Source: Gonapodya prolifera JEL478 (lineage: Eukaryota > Monoblepharomycota > Monoblepharidomycetes > Monoblepharidales > Gonapodyaceae). From it: DNA of 21,927 nucleotides. The first letter of the stretch is position 1. The number at the start of each line of letters is the position of its first letter. Location: positions 11,473-33,399 of the forward strand of contig KQ965755.1 of NCBI GenBank assembly GCA_001574975.1, written 5' to 3'. A program made the translations under genes and the position numbers. Of the stretch, positions 20,576 to 21,927 are shown one piece after another. The notes beneath the pieces are model-generated. The model was not told the DNA's origin, ran no database searches, and saw nothing but the letters and a program-made list of their open reading frames with translations.

Positions 20576-21262
20576 CTAACGAGTCGACCTTGCACTCCTT
20601 AGAAAAACACCTCTGTTTTGAAGCACTGTCATCACTGCTTTCCGACTGTCCTCATCACTTATTTTATCCAAGTACCAATGTGGACCTCTCTTCCGATAGT
20701 CCCTTATTGAGAATTCCGCGCCCTGATCCAAAAAGAACTCTACAAGTGGGGACCTACCACTTCGCAAAGCATAGGAGATAGGTGTAGCCCTCACTTCATC
20801 TCTTGCATTGATATCAGCTCCCAGGTTGATCAGGAGCTGTGCTATTTCCACTGTCCTCGCCATGTGCAAGGGTGCAAAACAAAGCCCTTTTGATCCTTTG
20901 TCAATATCAGCTCCCCTATGAATCAAGAATCGTACAAGGTTGATGTTTCCCCCAAGAACGCAAAGTGCAGGGTGCTTAGGCACCAATATGGTGAAGAAGG
21001 TTCACGTTCGCTCCATTATCCAATAAATAACAAGCAATGGCTTCGTAATTCATACAATCAAAGCGGTTGAATGCAATCACGTCCGCACCATGCTCATCCA
21101 AGAGACGATCAGTTGCTCATTCCCATTGCGGCTAGCAATCATCAGACCTGTCATGGAGAGATTGTTTCGCGGTAAAGCCGCACCCCCAAATGGTGGGCCT
21201 GCATCAGCAGGTATCCCACGATTGAGAAGCAACTCTACAATAGAGACGTTGCGCAAAGTTTT
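20576..21262 (-). pseudogene. Ankyrin-repeat protein gene, frame-broken
   Basis: Ankyrin repeats mediate protein binding. Repeat-like units run down the minus strand in three successive frames. The first is SIVELLLNRGIPADAGPPFG (about 21250-21190) then LMIASRNGNEQ, ending at a stop at 21079-21077. The second is RLLDEHGADVIAFNRFDC and IACYLLDNGANVNLL (about 21105-20990), ending at TAA 20978-20976. The third is NINLVRFLIHRGADID, APLHMARTVEIAQLLINLGA, RATPISYALRSGRSPLVEFF and so on to the stop at 20578-20576. At least two single-base frame changes (near 21110 and 20985) are needed, with no intron signals around them. No in-frame ATG opens the first segment, so a 5' exon is missing or lost. The feature start is the last recognisable residue rather than a start codon. 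Confidence 0.68.
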
Positions 21263-21587
21263 ATTTTCACAATTTTGACGCACACAAGAAAAGTGGCAGC
21301 GGGAATAAATTGTGCATTTCCACAAACTCGGGGGTCGATTTGTGAGTCCGCACAATCATCGATTTCCTTGCGGAAACGGCGACGGAAATTCGCGATTTTC
21401 GGATATTCATCAGGTGAGCCAAGGTTGGCAATTCTCATTGGTCCAGTTTCTCAATGCTGACCGTCATCTGTCACCTGCAATTGGGCTCACTGGAACCTAT
21501 CGGACATCTGTTTCACGCCAGAACGCCATCAATTACATTCGTTTTGCTATTACTGGTGCCAGGGCTCGCTGCGTGCAAGAAATCAGG
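21263..21587. other. Spacer between divergent ankyrin remnant and HMG gene
   Basis: A probable shared upstream region for two divergent genes. Plus ORFs 21275-21460 and 21312-21641 have no motif; the second contains the HMG gene's ATG in frame, and its upstream part is treated here as untranslated. No repeat or RNA gene seen. Confidence 0.4.
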
Positions 21588-21927
21588 ATGGACAAGGCTG
21601 GGGACGGTTTGGACAATGATTTGAGTGGTGAGCCCATGTGATCCCAATTTCCCATGTTGAAATGGATCAATCGATGATTGCTGATTGTTCTGGGTGTCTC
21701 TTACGCTCCATTGTGGATGCTACCAACCCACAGACACCCCTTCAACTGTCGAACCCAACAAACCGTCGCCAGTCCCGAAAGGCCTCCCCAAGCGCCGCGG
21801 ACGCCCACCAAAACCTCTACGACATCAATTTTGGCCCTGCCCATGTCTGCACCTGCGCCGTTTGTGCTCTTTACCAGGGAGAAGCGCCCGGAGGTAAAAG
21901 CAGCATTTCCGGATCTGAGCTTTGCTA
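21588..21927 (+). CDS. AT-hook plus HMG-box protein, 3' partial, with a frame break
   Basis: HMG-box proteins bend DNA, and an AT hook anchors the protein in the minor groove of AT-rich DNA. Exon 1 (21588-21627) encodes MDKAGDGLDNDLS and ends at a GTGAGC donor. Exon 2 begins at 21734 after CCCACAG and reads DTPSTVEPNKPSPVPKGLPK, then RRGRPPKP, a canonical AT hook. The start of an HMG box follows (APAPFVLFTREKRPEVKAAF then PDLSFA up to the edge), but in the next frame, with the in-frame ATG of MSAPAPF at 21843. The two frames would join at the AAAA run at 21810-21813. Either this is an assembly or true indel, or translation of the HMG box starts separately at 21843. Only the first ~25 residues of the box are inside the window. 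Confidence 0.65.

Overview
This window reads as nuclear DNA of a filamentous fungus, most likely a basidiomycete of the Agaricomycetes type. The reasons are very dense short introns (about 38 reconstructed in five genes, mostly 50-95 bp, GT...AG, with GTGAGT/GTAAGT-like donors), an F-box protein of the kind abundant in mushroom-forming fungi, GC-rich genes separated by AT-richer spacers, and no bacterial-style operons. All gene models were spliced by eye from reading-frame continuity plus splice signals, so exon edges carry an error of a few bases where noted.

Layout, left to right. (1) 1-2598, plus strand: the 3' part of an Hsp110/Sse1-type Hsp70-family chaperone, eight exons, entering from beyond the left edge. 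(2) 3586-5101, plus: an F-box gene whose frame is broken by two in-frame stops and two frame changes, probably a pseudogene. (3) 5102-6250: a gene-poor stretch with ORF debris, best read as minus-strand remnants. (4) 7087-8991, plus: a SWIRM-domain chromatin protein with a long Ser/Pro-rich N-terminus and a CCAAT/E-box promoter. (5) 9800-11959, minus: a complete two-domain chromate (CHR) transporter in seven exons. (6) 11960-15400: a long spacer with a possible 59-residue two-exon gene on the minus strand (13400-13660) and a few weak ORFs. (7) 16002-17900, plus: a zinc-independent medium-chain reductase of the prostaglandin/alkenal reductase type in 13 exons. (8) 18255-20426, plus: a monocarboxylate-transporter-like MFS permease in 11 exons. 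(9) 20576-21262, minus: a frame-broken ankyrin-repeat gene. (10) 21588-21927, plus: the 5' end of an AT-hook plus HMG-box protein running off the right edge, with its two motifs in different frames.

The genes do not form an obvious pathway. The CHR transporter, the MDR reductase and the MFS carrier are ordinary single genes with their own spacers, and nothing marks a secondary-metabolite cluster (no synthase, P450 or cluster regulator was found). I found no tRNA, rRNA, CRISPR array or intact mobile element. I did not find a convincing undescribed system. The observations most worth a second look are the small spliced ORF on the minus strand, the AT-hook/HMG frame break, the two decaying interaction-domain genes (F-box and ankyrin), the unidentified minus-strand remnants at 5.6-6.2 kb, and an 18-bp perfect palindrome upstream of the reductase.
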